Assembly (NCBI RefSeq): GCF_011801125.1 | Contig: NZ_CP046171.1 | Span: 6,510,001 to 6,574,000 of the forward strand | Source of the DNA: Nocardia brasiliensis | GTDB taxonomy: Bacteria; Actinomycetota; Actinomycetes; Mycobacteriales; Mycobacteriaceae | Length of the DNA: 64,000 bases | Direction: 5' to 3' | Program-made: the position numbers and the translations under genes | Shown: positions 14,322 to 23,445 of the stretch, in pieces | Numbering within the stretch: the stretch's first letter is position 1 | Layout: each line of letters opens with the position of its first letter | The notes under the pieces: generated by a model | The model's database searches: none | Told to the model about the DNA's origin: nothing | The model's input: only the letters and a program-made list of their open reading frames with translations

Positions 14322-14966
14322 GTGCCGATCCGTCGTCGCGGCGTCGAGCCGTATCGGATCGTGCGAGGCCGAGACAACCAGCACGCTTCCCGCGTATGGC
14401 TCGGGGATCGGCTGCTGTGGGATGGAACCCGTTCGGTAGTCGTCGAACTCGACTCCGCGCGCGTTTCTGGCGCGGCGCTGCCGATCGTGGCAGCGGCCGG
14501 GCCGAGCGTGCAGCTCGAGGCGGCCACCGGCTCAGCCGTCGCTCACGCGATGGTGCCAAGCGTGGCGCCGGTCGTGCTCATCAGTACCGCGAACGTCATG
14601 GCAGCCGGTCGCCCGTTGGAAGGCGCGGCCGGCGCGGTCTGCACGGTTGCTTCTGGTCGAGCCAGCGCCGGAGGATTTCCGGTCCTCGCACATGTCTCGG
14701 TCGATGTGGCGGCGAATCTCGGGGTGGGCCGCGGTGTCGCTCTGGCGGCTGCGGTGGTGCCCGAGGCCGGCGTATTGGCGGAGGTTGGCGTCGCTGCTGG
14801 CGGCGTGCAGGCGTACCCGCTGACCGGTGCTGTGTCCGTCGTGGCCGAGACGCCGAGCGGGCGCGGCAGCGCACAAGGTCTTCCGATCGTCGCGACGGTC
14901 AGCCCGAGCGTCCCGTACCCGTCCGAAACGTTGTTTCCATCTGAAACCCTTTATCCCGGAGCGTAA
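14322..14966 (+). CDS. Ala/Val-rich minor tail protein
   Basis: 214 residues from GTG 14322. After a charged start (PIRRRGVEPYRIVRG), WLGDRLLWDG gives a typical minor-tail turn, followed by about 130 residues of Ala/Gly/Val with a loose repeat of roughly 45 residues (V-A-x-A-G-P-S/R). The end carries SETLFPSETLYPGA, a doubled SETL.P motif. It is probably a beta-helical or repeat fibre segment. The following gene starts at the stop. Confidence 0.6.
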   Translation: MPIRRRGVEPYRIVRGRDNQHASRVWLGDRLLWDGTRSVVVELDSARVSGAALPIVAAAGPSVQLEAATGSAVAHAMVPSVAPVVLISTANVMAAGRPLEGAAGAVCTVASGRASAGGFPVLAHVSVDVAANLGVGRGVALAAAVVPEAGVLAEVGVAAGGVQAYPLTGAVSVVAETPSGRGSAQGLPIVATVSPSVPYPSETLFPSETLYPGA

Positions 14967-16223
14967 TTGCCATACGTGAAGCAGACGTGGGAGCCCAATC
15001 CCCCGTCGCAAACGACGCCGCTGTCCGCGGCTCGCATGAACTACATCGAAGACGGCATCGCGGGTGCGTACGCCTCGGAGAAGACGCGGATCATCAGCTA
15101 TTGCAACGGCGGCATGGACCAAACGGTTGCGCCCAACATCACCGTCAGCACGCAGGCCGGGTTCCGGACCTCGATCAAACTGCCGGTCTCCACGCGTCGT
15201 TGGCGAGTCAAACTCCGCAACTTCGGCATGACGGGCGCGAGCAAGACCGCGCTGACCGGTAAAGGCGTTCGGTTCGGTGAAGCCGCTCGCGTCACCACCG
15301 GAAATGGGACGACCTCCCGCACTGGGGGTTTCGTCGCAAATTCAGCGACCACGATTGTCTCCGGTGACTTCCCGATACCGGGCGACGGGTCGTGGTACTA
15401 CACCCCGTGGGTGACCACGCCGTTGGAGGCCGGTAGGGAGTACCTACTCGCCATCGGCTACACGGTCAGTTCGTCTACTTCGGTTCAGACCACGATCGGG
15501 GAGTGCTTTTACTGGACGTCGGCGGCGTCAGCGTTGGACCCGACCGTCACCAGCGGTTCCAGTATCCCCGCCGGAATCCCGATCGACTTCGTCGTGGAGT
15601 TCGAATGCGTCAGCGCGCGTAGCGCGTGGCTGTTCATCGGCGATTCGATCGCCGAAGGCGTGATGGGCAGCCCTGGGACGAGTGCGTCTTCCATTGTTCC
15701 CCAGCCGATCTGGCGGTCCTACCCGCAGCTGTGGGCGACGCGTAATGACGCGCTGGTGTTGAACATGTCGATGGCGGGCATCATGACGCCACAGTTCAAC
15801 TCGTATCCTGAGTTCTTTTCTCGGCTCGACTTGGCCGGCGCTCAGCTCGATGGCGCTGTGATCGCGACGGGCTCAAATGATTTCAACCAAGGCCGCACGT
15901 TGGCACAGTTCCAGGGTGATGTTTCCGCGTTGATGGCAAAGGTCCGGACCACGATCGGCGACAAGCCCATCTACCTGTGCACCACCATCCCCCGTAGTAG
16001 CACCGGCTACGCCGAGCGCTCCGCGGCCAATCGGTGGATGGCGACGCTGCCTTACGGCGCGGCCGGCGTGGTGGACATGGACGGCACCCTGCGGACGTGG
16101 AACGGGTCGTCCTACGTGCTCGAAGACGACTATACCTGCGACACCATCCACCCGTCTTTCCTGGGCTCTGAACGGATGGCCGCCGCTTTGGCCTCTGTGG
16201 TCGCTCCCATCCGAGATAGATAG
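14967..16223 (+). CDS. Minor tail protein with SGNH/GDSL hydrolase domain
   Basis: 418 residues, TTG start right after the upstream stop. The N-terminal 200 residues are a phage appendage part (WEPN..S..TPLSAARMNYIEDGI). The C-terminal half is an SGNH hydrolase: GDSIAEG (catalytic Ser), a Gly block, GSNDFN (Asn) and DTIHPS (Asp/His). Such tail esterases deacylate surface lipids or glycans at adsorption; for this host, cell-envelope mycolate or acylated arabinan is plausible. Confidence 0.8.
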   Translation: MPYVKQTWEPNPPSQTTPLSAARMNYIEDGIAGAYASEKTRIISYCNGGMDQTVAPNITVSTQAGFRTSIKLPVSTRRWRVKLRNFGMTGASKTALTGKGVRFGEAARVTTGNGTTSRTGGFVANSATTIVSGDFPIPGDGSWYYTPWVTTPLEAGREYLLAIGYTVSSSTSVQTTIGECFYWTSAASALDPTVTSGSSIPAGIPIDFVVEFECVSARSAWLFIGDSIAEGVMGSPGTSASSIVPQPIWRSYPQLWATRNDALVLNMSMAGIMTPQFNSYPEFFSRLDLAGAQLDGAVIATGSNDFNQGRTLAQFQGDVSALMAKVRTTIGDKPIYLCTTIPRSSTGYAERSAANRWMATLPYGAAGVVDMDGTLRTWNGSSYVLEDDYTCDTIHPSFLGSERMAAALASVVAPIRDR

Positions 16224-16230
16224 GAGGCGG

Positions 16231-17907
16231 GTGGAGTACCCGACAGAACTACTTCCCGCTCCACCCCACATTTACGGCCCGACCTGGCGCAGATACCCGG
16301 CAGGGCAATGGTTCCTGCCGGAGAAGACGTTGGGCTGGCGGATTCTCGCCTGGCTGTTCGAATACGTGCTGACTCCGGGCGGACCGAACGCCGGAACACC
16401 GTTCATGCCCACCGACGAACAAATCCGTTTCGTCGTGTGGTGGTACGCCGTCGATCACAACGGCCGATTCGTGTACCGGTCCGGCGTCCTACGACGTCTC
16501 AAGGGGTGGGGCAAAGACCCCGTATCCGCTGCACTCGCGCTTGTCGAACTCTGTGGGCCAGTGGCCTTTTCGCACTTCGACGCCAACGGCGAACCGATCG
16601 GCAAGAAACGTCACGCGGCCTGGATTCAATGCGCGGCAGTCAGTTTGGACCAGACCCGCAACACCTTCAGCCTGTTTCCGGCCATGGCGTCGAAGCGGCT
16701 GAAGGAAGAATTCAAGCTAGATATCAACAAGACGGTTATCTACTCCGCCGACGGCGGAATCATCGAAGGTGTCACGAGTTCGCCTCTGGCACTTGAAGGT
16801 AAGCGTCCGACCTTCGTCATCTTGAACGAAGTTCAGTGGTGGGTCGAAGCGAACTCCGGCCACCGGATGGCCGAGGTCATTGCAGGCAACGTCGACAAGG
16901 CCGCCTACGGCGGGTGTCGAGCGTTGAGCATCTGCAATGCCCACGTTCCCGGCGAAGACTCGGTGGGCGAACGTGACCATGACGCCTACATGGACGTGCT
17001 GGCGGGCAAGGCCATCGATACCGGCCTGCTCTACGACGCCGTGGAAGCCCCAGCCGACACTCCCCTGTCCGAGATTCCCTCACCGGTCGAAGATCCGGAG
17101 GGATACGCGGCAGGCGTAGCCAAGCTGCGCGACGGCCTGGAGATAGCCCGCGGTGACGCGGTCTGGCTGGACCTCGACGTCATCATCGCGTCGATGCTGG
17201 ACCGACGACGACCGGTCAGCGAGAGCCGACGCAAATTCCTGAATCAAGTTAACGCCAGCGAAGACAGCTGGATCGCCCCACACGAGTGGGACCGGCTCCA
17301 CGGTGCCGTGCAGCTCCAGGCGAACGACCGCGTCACGCTGGGGTTCGACGGCTCCAAGAGCAACGATCACACCGCCCTGGTGGCGTGCCGCGTCGACGAC
17401 GGCGCGATATTCCTGCTCAAGACCTGGAATCCGGGAGATCACCCCAACGAGGAGATCCCCCGAGACGACGTCGACGCCGCGGTCCGCTCAGCGTTCGAAA
17501 CCTACGACGTCGTGGCGATGCGTGCCGACGTCCGCGAGTTCGAAGCCTACGTCGACATGTGGTCTCGCGACTACCGCCGCAAGATCAAGGTCAACGCCAG
17601 CCCAGGCCACCCGATCGCTTACGACATGCGCGGCAAGCAAAAGCATTTCGCACTCGACTGCGAGCGATTCCTTGACGCAGTGCTGGAAGCCGAGCTGATT
17701 CACGACGGCAATCGAGTTCTGCGGCAACAGATTTTGAACGCACGTCGGCATCCGACGACGTATGACTCCATCAGCATCCGCAAAGCCAGTAAGGACAGCT
17801 CCCGCAAGATCGACGCAGCGGTGTGCGCCGTACTCGCGTTCGGTGCACGACAGGACTTTTTGATGAGCAAGAAGAACCGAGGCCGAGGGGCGGTGATCCT
17901 GGCCTGA
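16231..17907 (+). CDS. Terminase large subunit
   Basis: 558 residues, GTG start after AGGAGGCGG. ATPase half with a deviant Walker A (RRLKGWGKD, about 90), AAWIQCAAVS, and Walker B RPTFVILNE (about 195). Nuclease half with TLGFDGSKSNDHTAL (about 370), MRADVREFE, and a terminal KIDAAVCAVLAFGA. It powers packaging and cuts DNA at cos. The order lysin, tail-tip genes, then terminase is that of L5 relatives (gp13 type). Confidence 0.95.
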   Translation: MEYPTELLPAPPHIYGPTWRRYPAGQWFLPEKTLGWRILAWLFEYVLTPGGPNAGTPFMPTDEQIRFVVWWYAVDHNGRFVYRSGVLRRLKGWGKDPVSAALALVELCGPVAFSHFDANGEPIGKKRHAAWIQCAAVSLDQTRNTFSLFPAMASKRLKEEFKLDINKTVIYSADGGIIEGVTSSPLALEGKRPTFVILNEVQWWVEANSGHRMAEVIAGNVDKAAYGGCRALSICNAHVPGEDSVGERDHDAYMDVLAGKAIDTGLLYDAVEAPADTPLSEIPSPVEDPEGYAAGVAKLRDGLEIARGDAVWLDLDVIIASMLDRRRPVSESRRKFLNQVNASEDSWIAPHEWDRLHGAVQLQANDRVTLGFDGSKSNDHTALVACRVDDGAIFLLKTWNPGDHPNEEIPRDDVDAAVRSAFETYDVVAMRADVREFEAYVDMWSRDYRRKIKVNASPGHPIAYDMRGKQKHFALDCERFLDAVLEAELIHDGNRVLRQQILNARRHPTTYDSISIRKASKDSSRKIDAAVCAVLAFGARQDFLMSKKNRGRGAVILA

Positions 17908-19304
17908 CCACGATAGACGAGCACGTCAATCAACTCACCAACGTTCTCGCCGCCTCGACGCCTTCTCTCAAAGAGTCGTTGGCCTACGCCGAATCCCGAT
18001 ATCGACTCGAAACCCTCGGGATGGCGACACCGCCGGAGATGGCGAAGCTGCGGATGGACATCGGTTGGCCCGCACTGTATTTGCGCGCGGTTGAACAACG
18101 GCTGGACCTCGAGGACTTCCGCCTCAGCGGCAAGTCCCAAGGTCTCGACGATATCCGGCAATGGTGGCAGAACAACGACCTGGATGAAGAATCCTCGCTC
18201 GGTCACATGGACGCGCTGATCTTCGGACGCAGCTACATCACGGTTGCCGCCCCTGGCGAGGACGACGACGCGGATTCACCGATCATCCGGTTGGAGTCGC
18301 CATTGAGCATGTACGCCGAGGTCGACCCGCGAACACGCAAAGTCACCCGAGCGTTGCGGATCTACCAGGCGCGCGAAGAGTTCGGGGTGCCCGAGCGGGC
18401 AACGCTGTTGCTGCCGGATGAAACGCTGCTGCTGATCCGCGCGCACGGCGCAGCCTCGCAGTGGGCGGTAGAGAAGCGAATCGGTCACAACCTGGGGGAG
18501 GTCCCAGTAATTCCGATCGTGCACGGCGCGAAGCTGTCCAACCGGTACGGCGCTAGCTTGCTGACCCCGGAGATCCGCGCGACTACTGACGCCGCGGCAC
18601 GGCTTATGATGAATCTTCAGGCGGCCGAGGAACTGATGGCGGTTCCGCTGCGGCTGGTGTTCGGCGTCGAGAAATCCGAGATCGCCCCGAACGGTTCGAA
18701 GGCCGAGCTGGAGGAGATGTACTACGGCAGGTTAGCCGCGTTCGCCAACGAGGCCGGAAGTGCCTTCCAGTTCAGCGCTGCGGATCTGCGGAACTTCACC
18801 GAGGTAATGGGCGAGCTGTCACGCCAATTCGCGTCCTACACAGGGCTTCCCCCGCAGTACCTCGCGTTCAACAGCGACAACCCAGCGAGCGCGGAAGCGA
18901 TCCAAGCATCTGAGATCCGATTGGTGAAGGCCGTCGAGCGGATTGCCCGCCAGTTCGGTGGCGCGTGGGAGGCGGCGATGCGCTTGGCCATGCGGGTGAT
19001 GAAAAAGGATGTGCCTGAGGACTTCCGGCGGCTAGAGGCCGTCTGGCGCGATCCGAGCACGCCCACCCTGGCCTCGAAAGCAGATGCCTACACCAAACTC
19101 GCGACCGCGAAGGCAGCGGACGGCCGGCCGATCGTGCCGGTCGAGATGGTTCGAATCGAACTCGGCTACACCGATGAGCAGCGCGCCCAGATGAACAAGT
19201 GGGACGAGAAGTCCTCATCGAGCCAGCTGGCGAAGATGCTGGCGGCCCCGCCGGTGCCGGCTGGCCGGCCGGGCGAGACAGCGCCGAGGTCGGCCGCCGC
19301 GTGA
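17904..19304 (+). CDS. Portal protein
   Basis: About 466 residues of SPP1 gp6-like portal: EVDPRTRKVTRALRIYQ, VIPIVHGAKLSNRYGAS, then a long helix region ending LGYTDEQRAQM. The start is unclear. The frame is open from a GTG at 17823, but that would overlap terminase by 85 bases. The protein-like sequence begins at TTIDEHVNQ, after the terminase stop, where only CTG (17904) or ACG (17910) could start. The next good codon (TTG near 17980) would remove conserved helix. It forms the DNA entry ring. Confidence 0.85.
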   Translation: MTTIDEHVNQLTNVLAASTPSLKESLAYAESRYRLETLGMATPPEMAKLRMDIGWPALYLRAVEQRLDLEDFRLSGKSQGLDDIRQWWQNNDLDEESSLGHMDALIFGRSYITVAAPGEDDDADSPIIRLESPLSMYAEVDPRTRKVTRALRIYQAREEFGVPERATLLLPDETLLLIRAHGAASQWAVEKRIGHNLGEVPVIPIVHGAKLSNRYGASLLTPEIRATTDAAARLMMNLQAAEELMAVPLRLVFGVEKSEIAPNGSKAELEEMYYGRLAAFANEAGSAFQFSAADLRNFTEVMGELSRQFASYTGLPPQYLAFNSDNPASAEAIQASEIRLVKAVERIARQFGGAWEAAMRLAMRVMKKDVPEDFRRLEAVWRDPSTPTLASKADAYTKLATAKAADGRPIVPVEMVRIELGYTDEQRAQMNKWDEKSSSSQLAKMLAAPPVPAGRPGETAPRSAAA

Positions 19305-20200
19305 ACTTCGACGAATACGCCGAAGCACAGCGTCAGATCGACATACAGACTGCGGCCACGGTCTATCTGGCAGCGAGTCAGTACCAAGGCACCGATATGT
19401 CGGTGCTCGACTGGGAGCTACTGCTCCGGCTGCTGTACCCGACCATCGAACGAGCACGGCGGCGCTCTGCCGAGCTGGCCCGCCAGTTCTACGACTCTGA
19501 GCGGCAACGCCATCTGCCCACGGCCCCACCTCATGACATCCCGTTGGCTGGATATCGCCTCGATTGGTTTCGCCGCGATATGGAACCCGAGCGCCGGGCG
19601 CTGTCCCAGGAGGACGCCCCACGCGAAGCGGTCGACGCGGTAGTACTACGAGCACTGAAGGTGACTGAAGGCGCAGGGCGCCAGACGCTCATCCACGCAG
19701 CCGAGACCGACCGGCCACAACTCGAACAAGAGCCCGAAGCTGAAAGCGGCTCACCAGTTCCCGCGCCGGAGGTCGAACTCCGGCCTGGTGAGCGCAGCCG
19801 CGGACGAGTTATCGGGTGGGCTCGGGTGACCACAGGACCGGAGCCTTGCGGGTTCTGCCAAATGATGGTCAGCAGAGGCCCGCTGTACGGCTCGGCGCCC
19901 AAGGCCGGGTTCCACGGCCGCGACAGGACGGCGATTCAGTTGTTCGACGACGGCGATGACAAGCGTATGCGGCTGGCAATGCGGAAGTGGCACACCGGCT
20001 GTCGATGCAAGGTCGTGCCCGTCTTCGATGCCCAGACCTGGCCCGGCCGGGACGAGTACCTGGCGGCCAAGAAGCTGTGGCGAACCTCGACCAAGGGCAA
20101 GAGCGGGCAAGACGCCGTGAACGCCTTCCGACGTGCGGTCGAAGACGGCTACCGACGTCTCGAAAGAGATCGGCCGGCTGAGCTGACCGCCGCCGCGTAA
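19301..20200 (+). CDS. MuF-like minor head protein
   Basis: 299 residues from GTG 19301, overlapping the portal stop by GTGA. The N-terminal half is helical (EAQRQIDIQTAATVYLAAS) and the C-terminal half holds the MuF signature C-G-F-C....S.GP.Y....AG and later WHTGCRCKVVPVF. MuF proteins join the portal to the capsid and are often injected with DNA. No ADP-ribosyltransferase triad is clear. Standard position between portal and scaffold. Confidence 0.85.
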   Translation: MNFDEYAEAQRQIDIQTAATVYLAASQYQGTDMSVLDWELLLRLLYPTIERARRRSAELARQFYDSERQRHLPTAPPHDIPLAGYRLDWFRRDMEPERRALSQEDAPREAVDAVVLRALKVTEGAGRQTLIHAAETDRPQLEQEPEAESGSPVPAPEVELRPGERSRGRVIGWARVTTGPEPCGFCQMMVSRGPLYGSAPKAGFHGRDRTAIQLFDDGDDKRMRLAMRKWHTGCRCKVVPVFDAQTWPGRDEYLAAKKLWRTSTKGKSGQDAVNAFRRAVEDGYRRLERDRPAELTAAA

Positions 20201-20256
20201 TTCTTTTTGACTTCCACACTCCGGGCGAGTGTGTCTATTTATGCCCAGGAGGCATT

Positions 20257-20760
20257 GTGTCCACCGAAAACCCTGCACAGGATCAGTCTGTCCAAAATCA
20301 GGGCGCAACTCCTCAGAACGTCGCTCAGGCGGATATTCCGGACTGGGTTCGGAAAGAGCTGGCCGATGTTCGTAGTGAGGCTGCACGGTATCGCGTCGAA
20401 AAGAACGAGGCGCTGACTGCCGCGATGACCGCGGCCCAGGCCGCAGTAGCCGAACAACTCAATTCCGCCAACGCGGAAAAGCAGGCATTCGCCGAGCAGG
20501 CGAACACCGCGAACACAGAGCTTCTGCGGCTCCGCACCGCCCTGGAGGCGGGTGTGCCGGCCGAGAAGGTCGTGCAGTTCGCATCGCTGCTCCAGGGCTC
20601 GACTGCCGAGGAATTGCAGGCCCACGCCGACACCGTGAAGACGTTGCTCGGTACTCCGGTTTCCCCTTCCGCCACCGACCCGACCCAGGCACTGGGCGGC
20701 GCGTCGGTCGCAGATCCCGCCACCGCGTTCGGTGATCTGCTGCGGAACAACATTCGATAA
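20257..20760 (+). CDS. Capsid scaffolding protein
   Basis: 167 residues, GTG after AGGAGG. A coiled-coil core (about 25-100: ADVRSEAARYRVEKNEALTA, then AEKQAFAEQANTANTELLRL) follows a disordered Gln/Asn-rich start and leads to a C-terminal part ending LLRNNIR. Such helical proteins direct HK97-fold capsid assembly and are removed before packaging. Located directly before the major capsid gene. Confidence 0.85.
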   Translation: MSTENPAQDQSVQNQGATPQNVAQADIPDWVRKELADVRSEAARYRVEKNEALTAAMTAAQAAVAEQLNSANAEKQAFAEQANTANTELLRLRTALEAGVPAEKVVQFASLLQGSTAEELQAHADTVKTLLGTPVSPSATDPTQALGGASVADPATAFGDLLRNNIR

Positions 20761-20775
20761 GGATTTCCGCCACTT

Positions 20776-21777
20776 ATGGCACAGATCAACGAACTTGCTC
20801 CGAATACTGCCACGAACCACCAGGGCCGGTTGGCGTATGTTCCGGATAATCTTCTGCCGAAGACTATTACCGGCCCCATTTTTCAGAAGGCACAGGAAAG
20901 CTCGCTCGCTCTGCGGCTCGGTACCCCTATTCCGGTGACGTTCGGCGAGACCGTTATTCCGGTCACCACCAAGCGGCCCGAAGTCGGCCAGGTCGGCACA
21001 GGCACCACCAACGCCCAACGAGAGGGCGGTGTGAAGCCGCTCTCGGGTACCGCCTGGTCGAGCAAGAGCTTCCAGCCGATCAAGATCGCGACCATCGTCA
21101 CCTTCTCCGAAGAGTTCGCCAAGACCAACCCGCAGGGCTTCTACGACCAGATCCGCACCGATCTGGCGTTCGCGATCGGCCGCGGTATCGACCTGGCCGT
21201 GTTCTGGGGCAAGCAGCCGTTGACCGGTGGTGCTCTGCTGGGGATCGACGCGTCCAACGTGATCGGCAACACCACGAACGCGGTGAACTTCCCTGACACC
21301 ACAACCACTTCGGTTTTCGATGACCTGCTCGCGGGCTACGACCTGGTCAGCGCGAACCCTGATTTCGAGTTCAACGGCTGGGCGGTCGATCCGCGGTTCA
21401 AGAGCACTCTGATTCGCGAAGCCGCGGCCCGCGACATCACCGGCAAGACCTTGAATGTTTCCGATGTCAACCTTGCCGCTGGCGTCGGTGACATCCTGGG
21501 CTACTCGGCGCACTACGGGCGCGCGGTATCCGGTCAGTTGGGCGCGGCCCCGGATACCGGTATCCGGGTGATCGGCGGTGATTTCTCCCAGCTGCGAATC
21601 GGTTTCGCTGACTCGATCCGCTACAAGTTCACCGACACCGCCACTTTGAGCGATGGCACCAACACGGTGTCGCTGTGGCAGACCAACCAGGCCGCCTTGC
21701 TCGTCGAGGTGACCTTCGGCTGGGTCCTCGGTGATCAGAAGGCATTCGTCAAGTTCAACAACGTCAAGACGCCGTAA
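20776..21777 (+). CDS. Major capsid protein (HK97 fold, L5 gp17-like)
   Basis: 333 residues. It opens with LAPNTATNHQGRLAYVPDNL and has PVTTKRPEVGQVGTGT, WSSKSFQPIKIATIVTFSEE, the TNPQGFYDQIRTDLAFAIGRGID helix region and a C-terminal GWVLGDQKAFVKF, all typical of actinophage HK97-like capsid proteins. No N-terminal delta or protease is encoded nearby, in keeping with a separate scaffold. Highly biased codon use fits high expression. A strong hairpin follows. Confidence 0.92.
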   Translation: MAQINELAPNTATNHQGRLAYVPDNLLPKTITGPIFQKAQESSLALRLGTPIPVTFGETVIPVTTKRPEVGQVGTGTTNAQREGGVKPLSGTAWSSKSFQPIKIATIVTFSEEFAKTNPQGFYDQIRTDLAFAIGRGIDLAVFWGKQPLTGGALLGIDASNVIGNTTNAVNFPDTTTTSVFDDLLAGYDLVSANPDFEFNGWAVDPRFKSTLIREAAARDITGKTLNVSDVNLAAGVGDILGYSAHYGRAVSGQLGAAPDTGIRVIGGDFSQLRIGFADSIRYKFTDTATLSDGTNTVSLWQTNQAALLVEVTFGWVLGDQKAFVKFNNVKTP

Positions 21778-21783
21778 TCAGCT

Positions 21784-21810
21784 GGGAGAGGCGAGATTTT
21801 CGCCTCTCCC
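21784..21810 (+). terminator. Strong hairpin after the capsid gene
   Basis: Perfect 11-bp stem GGGAGAGGCGA / TCGCCTCTCCC with a five-base loop, seven bases after the capsid stop and 19 before the next gene. It may partly end transcription so that capsid mRNA exceeds the downstream genes, or protect its 3' end. Confidence 0.7.
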
Positions 21811-21829
21811 TCCGGACCGAAAGCGAGAC

Positions 21830-22012
21830 ATGAAGCTCATTCACCCTTTCGGCACCGTGGTCGACGTCGATGACGAGTACGGCGCGGTGCTGCTCAAATC
21901 TGGCTACAAGGCGGTAGACGATGGCGCGAGCCGTTCCGGCGGACGTAGCAAAACGCCTCGGAAGACCGTTGACCGAGGACGAGACGACCCAAGCGGCGAC
22001 GCTGCTAGCTGA
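21830..22012 (+). CDS. Small head-tail connector-region protein
   Basis: 60 residues from ATG 21830: MKLIHPFGTVVDVDDEYGAV, LLKSGYKAVD, then a basic Ser/Arg/Lys-rich tail that overlaps the next gene in another frame. Short proteins of this form follow the capsid gene in L5-like phages (gp18 position). Function unknown; probably a minor head component. The overlap of 92 bases suggests the C-terminus may be dispensable. Confidence 0.65.
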   Translation: MKLIHPFGTVVDVDDEYGAVLLKSGYKAVDDGASRSGGRSKTPRKTVDRGRDDPSGDAAS

Positions 22013-22331
22013 TGCCGAACTACTGATACGGGCACGGATCAAGAACCTCGACGACCTGATCGGCGCGGCCAAACTCGACGCCGATCTCGTGGTGATGGTC
22101 GAAGCCAACGCCGTGATGCGGGTCATCCGCAATCCCGAGGGCCTGACCGGCGAGGTCGACGGTTCGTACTCGTATCAATTGAACTGGAAAGAAGCCACCG
22201 GCCGGCTCGAGATCATGGACTACGAATGGTCACTGCTCGGGGTGACCGAGCGTGTCTTCCTCATACATCCACGGTTGCCGTGGCCGCCGATCGGAGCACG
22301 GCCAGAGCCTGAGTTCTGGTGGGACGCATGA
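21921..22331 (+). CDS. Head-to-tail adaptor
   Basis: 136 residues: an N-terminal helical bundle (ADVAKRLGRPLTEDETTQAA, LLADAELLIRARI), a middle helix with VVMVEANAVMRVIRNPEG and a beta turn with S-Y-S-Y-Q. This matches the gp15/HK97 gp6-like adaptor family, which sits under the portal. It ends in overlap with the next gene (ATGA). Confidence 0.78.
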   Translation: MARAVPADVAKRLGRPLTEDETTQAATLLADAELLIRARIKNLDDLIGAAKLDADLVVMVEANAVMRVIRNPEGLTGEVDGSYSYQLNWKEATGRLEIMDYEWSLLGVTERVFLIHPRLPWPPIGARPEPEFWWDA

Positions 22332-22687
22332 GCCTGCTGGACAAGGCAAATGAGTCGGTGGTGGTGTACCCGGAAGAGGTCGTGACCGACGCGGACGGCA
22401 ACGTACGGACCCGGCCGGCCAAACTCGGATTTCCGGCGAAGGCAACGATTCGCGCCGTCGCGCAGTCCGGGACCAGCGCGCGACGCACCGAGCAGGACAA
22501 CGAGGGATACGAGTCCGAGCAGTTGTATCGGATTCGCTTCGTGCGGGGGTTCAACCACGGTGCGCCGCTGGGCGCACAGTCCCAGATCGAATGGAACGGC
22601 ACACGCTGGGCACTGTTCGGCGACGCGGTTCGGTTCAACGGATCAAGGCGCACAGCGCATTTCGACTATTTGATCAGGAGGTTCTGA
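22328..22687 (+). CDS. Head-tail stopper
   Basis: 119 residues from ATG 22328 (ATGA overlap). Mostly beta: VVVYPEEVVTDADGNVRTRP, then LYRIRFVRGFNHGAPLGAQS and IEWNGTRWALFGDAVRFNGS with FDYLIRRF at the end. Fits the gp16/stopper position in siphophage connectors, between adaptor and tail terminator. No enzyme motif. Confidence 0.72.
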   Translation: MSLLDKANESVVVYPEEVVTDADGNVRTRPAKLGFPAKATIRAVAQSGTSARRTEQDNEGYESEQLYRIRFVRGFNHGAPLGAQSQIEWNGTRWALFGDAVRFNGSRRTAHFDYLIRRF

Positions 22688-23016
22688 TGGGCATCGCCAT
22701 GTCCGACGAGCAACTGAACAAGCTCGTCGCGAACCTCCCCGGCGTCGTTAAAGCTGTTGCTGATCAAGCGAAGTCGGTCGCCGAGATCGCCAGGGCAAAG
22801 CTCGCGGCGCATCGCCATGACGGTCACGCCGAGGTGACCGTCACTCACGGCGATGTCGACAGTTTCGTCAACCTGATCGACCGCAAGGGTAAGCAAAATG
22901 CCGCTGCGGCAATCGAATTCGGTCATGTGTCGAAGAACGGTAAGCACACCCCCGGCCTGTACATCATCACCGGCGCGGCCGGTCTGCCGCGGAGACTTCC
23001 AAAGAAGGCACGATGA
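22687..23016 (+). CDS. Neck/tail-completion protein (DUF5403-like)
   Basis: 109 residues from ATG 22687, overlapping the upstream stop. Helical N-terminus (DEQLNKLVANLPGVVKAVAD, AKSVAEIARAKLAAHR), a strand with VTVTHGDVDSFVNL, then AAAAIEFGHVSKNGKHTPGL. This is the usual pattern of HK97 gp10-like or DUF5403 connectors. It lies between the stopper and the tail terminator. Confidence 0.7.
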   Translation: MGIAMSDEQLNKLVANLPGVVKAVADQAKSVAEIARAKLAAHRHDGHAEVTVTHGDVDSFVNLIDRKGKQNAAAAIEFGHVSKNGKHTPGLYIITGAAGLPRRLPKKAR

Positions 23017-23432
23017 CGCGCCGGATGCCTCGTGTCCAGGCCGTTGCTCTGCCGATCCTGCGAGCTGCGCTGCCGGACACGGTCAAGGTGGGCAGTTGGG
23101 TCGAAGACCTCGACCACAGGGCTTTTCCTATGGTCAACGTTCGATCTCTGGGCGGTTTCCGCAACCTCCAACGCCCCGAAGACCTGTCGCTGCCGGTGAT
23201 CGAGATGACCGCTTACACCGTCGACGGCTTGGTCGAAACCGAAAACCTCTATCAGGACGCGCTTTCCGCCCTCTACGACGCGGCGAAGCGGCAAGTACTC
23301 ACCGAGCACGGCTATCTGAATTCCGTGTTCGAAACCATGGGCGCAACCCAGTTCAGCAGTTTGTACATGGACAGCTGGCGTGTCCAGGGGTTGATCCGGC
23401 TCGGCCTTCGGCCGCCGCGCACATCTGCTTAG
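23013..23432 (+). CDS. Tail terminator protein
   Basis: 139 residues, ATGA overlap with the upstream gene. An alpha/beta protein: VQAVALPILRAALPDTVKVG, a strand with FPMVNVRSLGG, VIEMTAYTVDG, LYQDALSALYDAAKRQVL and a final RVQGLIRLGLRPP. Order and fold pattern fit the tail terminator that caps the tube; the tail-tube gene follows with a 13-base gap. Confidence 0.75.
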   Translation: MTRRMPRVQAVALPILRAALPDTVKVGSWVEDLDHRAFPMVNVRSLGGFRNLQRPEDLSLPVIEMTAYTVDGLVETENLYQDALSALYDAAKRQVLTEHGYLNSVFETMGATQFSSLYMDSWRVQGLIRLGLRPPRTSA

Positions 23433-23445
23433 GAGTTCTATTTCT

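Noticed and set aside
20239..21513. 424-codon minus-strand frame over scaffold and capsid genes
   Set aside because: Antisense to two recognised virion genes; no motif.
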